Shown here: positions 60,058-64,000 of the stretch, piece by piece
How positions within the stretch are numbered: the first letter of the stretch is position 1
Layout: the number at the start of each line of letters is the position of its first letter
Made by a program: the position numbers and the translations under genes
Assembly: GCF_000764305.2 (NCBI RefSeq)
Contig: NW_025932756.1
Span: forward strand, 558,001 to 622,000
DNA from: Hyalella azteca
Taxonomy: Eukaryota; Arthropoda; Malacostraca; Amphipoda; Hyalellidae
Direction: 5' to 3'
Length of the DNA stretch: 64,000 bases
Notes under the pieces: generated by a model
Seen by the model: only the letters and a program-made list of their open reading frames with translations
Told to the model about the DNA's origin: nothing
The model's database searches: none

Positions 60058-60238
60058 GCCGTCCGTATCTGTCACGTGTGTCGAATCAGCCTACGGTCGA
60101 ACGCCGGGTCGCCTGCCGAAGACCACCACTGCCCTGGATGTAATTGACCATCATGATTCCGGCCTTCCGGAACGTAGCCTTCAACACTTCAAGCCGTCCG
60201 TATCTAGGCCGTGGGTCGAACCAGCCCTCGGTCGAACG
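60058..60238 (-). repeat. Duplicated non-LTR fragment, 135-bp tandem period
   Basis: 60106-60221 repeats 59722-59837 in the same orientation with four differences in the first 109 bp. GCCGTCCGTATCT also starts blocks at 60058 and 60193, so the region is a partial tandem duplication of the retrotransposon segment. The open frame across it is not functional. Confidence 0.8.
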
Positions 60239-60632
60239 GCCACATGTCAAAGGACGATAAATTTTGGAACAGAACTATGCTATCTGAAACCTAACCTCAG
60301 ATGCGGTGAACGTAAAATTACGTAATTTAACGATGCCTGGAAGTCAGATTCGATCCGCGGCCTGGTGGTGCACGGCAGGTGGTAGTCAAGACCGGAAGAG
60401 GACAAAGCCGAGTGGTGCACGGCTGATTGGTGGATGTCCGGAGAGATCAAAGGCGTTTGATTCAGGGCTTATTGGTGCACAAAATTGGTGGTGCACGGCT
60501 GCGCTCCCCACAATGTTACGATCAGGAGTTTCTGAGATAAGTATGTTGCCCAAAAAGCTGAACGTCTCGGACAAATTTAGGGCCGGATTTGCGGCCGGTG
60601 TCCAAATTCAGTGAGCATAGAATATATCCCAA
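60239..60632. other. GC-rich repeat-derived stretch
   Basis: GGTGGTGCACGGC-like words recur (60363, 60411, 60490). At 60562 to 60600 the end motif ACGTCTCGGAC and a GCGGCCGG block match the MITE at 7926. The matching opposite end was not found. Confidence 0.5.
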
Positions 60633-61125
60633 ACTAAGGATCGTATCTCGATGAAACTTGATACACGTATTCAATAGGACCTAACGGTAATGTTTAGCTC
60701 GTGAACACTTTTGGAATTTCACCTTAACTTGTGAGTTATAACTTATACGACGATACTTGCCGAAATTTGCAGTGAGCATGACATATCTTCTAAACTACTG
60801 TACAGATTTGAACGAAACTTTGCATATAGAAACCTAACCTCCCAACGGTGATGTTTAGCTACCTAATGACAATTTTTTAAATTTCGCCTTCGTGTGATGG
60901 TTTTTCCAATTTACCTCGTTCGTGATTTAAACAGCAATTCGTGCATATATTCGCAGTGAGCATTGAATTTCCCCTAAAATACTGAACAGATTTGAACGAA
61001 ATTTCGTATGTGAATACCTAACCTTCATACGGTGATGTTTAGCTCGTGACAAATTTTTCGATTTTGCCATCGTTTGCGAGTTATACGGTTTAACGTATAA
61101 TGGCTCTTGGTCAATGCACGTTTAA

Positions 61126-61456
61126 ATAATATGCGTTTAAAATTTACTTTTTAAAGACATCACTTCTGAACAATCCAGTGTCTTGGATGTTACATGTGTA
61201 CAATGAATTTCTAATTTTATTTTCAAATATTGAAAAGAAAAATTATATATCAAAATTTTTTAAGATATCAAAATTTTGTAAATTTTCAAGATTATTTATT
61301 CTGTCAATTGAATCATGCATTGTCTCCATCTTTACGCAAGTGTGCCAAATTTCAGATCGATTGGCCAGGTAGAAATGTGTTAAATATCGATTATAAGATT
61401 TGTAGCAGACAGACAGACAAACAAACAAGAAGTGAAGTTAAAGAGAAGTCTTGTAA
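61126..61456 (+). repeat. K repeat, left copy
   Basis: Runs from GCGTTTAAAATTTAC through AATCCAGTGTCTTGGATG, TTACATGTGTACAATGAA and the TTTCAGATCGATTGG core to (CAGA)n, CAAACAAACAAGAAGTGAAG and GAAGTCTTGTAA. It is in the opposite orientation to the copies at 52553 and 54358. Confidence 0.88.
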
Positions 61457-62756
61457 GAAAGTTACTGAGCTTATTACTATAATCTGAAACTGAACACAAA
61501 CCATTTCTTCTAGTTAACGCAATCAAACGATAGGAGACTTAAATATATTATACCCTAGAATAAATAAAAAATTACTGGGCATTTTACTACAGTCTTCAAC
61601 TGAACACAAGCAATTTCTGCTTGTGAACACGATCAAACGATCAAAAGTCATGAGACTCAATTATATTATACCATAGAATATAAAAAAATTACAGAGCTTA
61701 TTACTCTAATCATAAACTGAACACAAGCGATATCTTCTAGTTAACGCGATCAAACGATAGGAGACTTAAATATATTATTCCCTTGAATAAATTAAAAATT
61801 ACCGGGCATATTACTATAGTCTTGAACTGAACACAAGCAATTTCTGCTTGTGAACACGAGCAAACGATGGGAGACTTAAATATATTATACCTTTGAATAT
61901 AAAAAGTTACTGAGCTTATTACTATAATCTTAAACTGAACACAAGCGATACTTTCCAGTTAACGCGATCAAACGATAGGAGACTTAAATATATTATAGGT
62001 ACCCTAGATTAAATGAAAAATTACTGGTCATATTACTATAGTCTTGAACTGAACATAAGCAATTTCTGCTTGTGAACACGAGCAAACGTGAGGAGACCAA
62101 AATATATTATACCTTAGGATATAAAAAACTTACTGAGCTTATAACTATAATCTTAAACTGAACACAAGCGATCTCTTCTACTTAACGCGATCAAACGATA
62201 GGAGACTTAAATATAATATACCCTAGAATAAAAAAAATTACCGGGCATATTACTAAAGTCTTGAACTGAAGGCAAGCAATTTCTGCTTGTGAACACGAGC
62301 AAACGATGGGAGACTTAAATATATTATACCTTAGAATATAAAAAGTTACTTAGCTTATTACTATAATCTTAAACTGAACACAAGCGATATTTTCCAGTTA
62401 ACGCGATCAAACGATAGAAGACTTGAATATATTATATCCTAGATTAAACGAAAAATTTCTGGTCATATTACTATAGTCTTGAACTGAACACAAGCAATTT
62501 CTGCTTGTGAACACGAGAAAGCGTGAAGAGACTAAAATATATTATACCTTACAATATAAAAAAGTTACTGAGGTTATTACTATAATCTTAAACTGAACAC
62601 AAGCGATATTTTCCAGTTAACGCGATCAAACGATAGGAGACTTAAATATATTATACCCTAGAATAAATCAAAAATTACTGGGCATATTACTATAGTCTTC
62701 AATTGAAAGCAAGCAATTTCTGCTTGTGAACACGATCAAACATTAGGAAACTTAAA
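61457..62756 (+). repeat. 110-bp satellite with alternating monomers, second array
   Basis: About twelve monomers, spaced 108 to 117 bp by their CTGAACACAAGC motif (61490, 61600, 61717, 61827, 61935, 62049 and so on). Alpha and beta types alternate as in the array at 53051, but the array runs in the opposite orientation. No LTR insertion is present here. Confidence 0.92.
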
Positions 62757-62760
62757 TGTG

Positions 62761-62976
62761 GAACTTCAAAATTATTTTAAGATATCAAAATTTTGTAAAT
62801 TTCAAAATTATTTTTTCTGTCAATTGATTCATGTATTGTCTCTGACTTTATGCAATTGTGCGAAATTTCAGATCGATTGGACATTTAGAAGTGTGTTAAA
62901 TATCGATTAAAAGATTTGTAGCAGACAGACAGACAGACAAACAAACAAGAAGTGAAGTTAAAGAGAAGTCTTGTAA
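62761..62976 (+). repeat. K repeat, right copy (5'-truncated)
   Basis: Keeps only the 3' half: TTAAGATATCAAAATTTTG, the TTTCAGATCGATTGG core, (CAGA)n, CAAACAAACAAGAAG and GAAGTCTTGTAA. It is a direct repeat of the copy at 61126. Confidence 0.88.
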
Positions 62977-63463
62977 AATCGGCTGAGAAATGCCGGTCGT
63001 TTCTCCGTATATCCGTATAGCTCGCAAACGAAGGCAAAATCGAAAAAATTTTTACGAGCTAAACATCACCCCATTGAAAGGTTAGGTTTCACATACGAAG
63101 TGTCGTTCAAATCTGTTCAGTATTTTAGGAGAAATTCAATGCTCACTGCTAATTTCAGCACGAATTGCTCTCTAAATCACGAATGAGGTAAAAGTGGAAA
63201 AAACTCGCAAACTAAGGCAAAATCTAAAAAAACTGTCATGAGCTAAACATCACCGTTATAAGGTTAGGTTTCTATATGCAAAGTTTCGTTCACATCTGTA
63301 CAGTAGGTAAGGAGAAATGTCATGCTCACTGCAAATTTCGGCACGTATCTTCATATAACTCACGAATTAAGGTGAAATTCCAAAAATGTTCACGGGCTAA
63401 ACATCACCATTAGGTCCTAATGAATACGTGTACCAAGTTTTATTGAGCCATAAATTCTTAGCA

Positions 63464-64000
63464 ACAAATATATTACCAATGCGGGTATGCGCATATTGAT
63501 CTATTCAAGATTGATTTTACATTTCTCAGTTTGTAAGAAATACAAAATATTTTGTGAGGCTATGTAAAACTCAGTTTTTACCACGTTTTTCTTAGCTCGC
63601 TTTCGTGTCTGTGATGATCAAATCTTGCAATCGATATTTACCGAATCGACACTTCAGCGAACTCGCCTGCGAGCTCGCATGCAAAACCTAACTTAATTTT
63701 CAACTGTGGCACGCATAACTCCGTCAATAATGGACGGATTTTCTTCAACAAGAGAATGAAAGCAAACAGAGATCAGTAGCTGCCGAAAAATTATTTTCTA
63801 CTTTTGAGTCCACATGAAAAACGTGGTCTTTAAAAAAAATTTTTATACATTTTATTACTTCTTAAATTTTATTTGATTCATTATTTTACAATGGTATTGA
63901 TCATTGGTAACCCCATCTTCTTAGAAATTTCCGGAGTCGCTCGACAACGCAAAATTATATAATTGTTTCTTAATGCTCTCTGAAACTTGAATTATTTATA
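63464..64000. other. No gene; two repeat fragments
   Basis: 63590 to 63660 resembles a degraded K repeat on the - strand (GTCTGTG..., AATCGATATTTA). 63790 to 63850 matches the arm of the foldback element at 23573 (TTTTCTACTTTTGAGTCCAC, AAAAACGTGG). Confidence 0.55.

Larger units (their letters stand above)
60633..63463. mobile_element. 2.8-kb composite element with long inverted repeats
   Basis: The inverted arms 60633-61088 and 63013-63463 each contain three tandem, diverged modules of 150 to 190 bp. Each module holds GTGATGTTTAGC, ACAGATTTGAACGAAA and CAGTGAGCAT. The modules run in mirror order, and each left module is most similar to its mirror partner on the right. The spacer holds K repeat (61126-61456), satellite (61457-62756) and a shortened K repeat (62761-62976). 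This may be a foldback or Helentron-like element. No open frame for a transposase is present. Confidence 0.75.

Overview
The window is AT-rich, intron-containing animal DNA dominated by repeats. Coding sequence occupies only a few percent. The non-LTR retrotransposon tail, hAT element, solo LTR and satellite-bearing composite repeats fit an invertebrate genome. My best guess is an arthropod, perhaps a crustacean, but the sequence alone does not settle the phylum. There is no bacterial-style gene organisation, no CRISPR array and no rRNA or tRNA gene that I can support.

The clear content is a convergent pair of genes for R-spondin-like secreted proteins. Gene A (+ strand, four coding exons, 23163 to 31733, 382 aa) and gene B (- strand, four coding exons, 43897 to 35216, 481 aa) both close perfectly in frame with recognisable splice sites. 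Each encodes a signal-peptide exon, a first furin-like cysteine-rich repeat (Fu1), a second repeat (Fu2) and a long Arg/Lys-rich tail. Neither has a thrombospondin type 1 domain. The Fu1 exons share 146 bp with no difference at all, although the rest of the two genes has diverged strongly, which points to recent gene conversion. The Arg and Gln that contact ZNRF3/RNF43 in vertebrate R-spondins are kept, while the two Phe that contact LGR receptors are not. Gene B also lacks the last two cysteines of Fu2.

Layout. 1 to 23 kb is gene-poor: a degenerate non-LTR tail (2.2 kb), a piggyBac-like MITE (5.0 kb), a complete but dead hAT element with a nested MULE-like MITE (7.5 to 8.8 kb), and four tandem arrays (30, 34, 45 and 38 bp periods). 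23 to 44 kb holds the R-spondin-like pair. A 191-bp perfect palindrome with an 8-bp target duplication sits 45 bp upstream of gene B's last exon. 44 to 56 kb has several weak candidate exons, the best being a start exon at 52239 to 52450 (-). 52.5 to 54.9 kb is a composite element (500-bp direct repeats around a 110-bp satellite) that was later hit by a solo LTR. 58.5 to 60.6 kb contains TGACGTCA-bearing repeats and non-LTR fragments. 60.6 to 63.5 kb is a second composite element carrying the same satellite in opposite orientation, enclosed in 450-bp inverted repeats.

Functionally, the two R-spondin-like proteins would be secreted Wnt-pathway modulators held at the cell surface by their basic tails. 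This is inference from family knowledge. Everything else recognisable in the window is mobile or satellite DNA, plus a few unassigned candidate exons.
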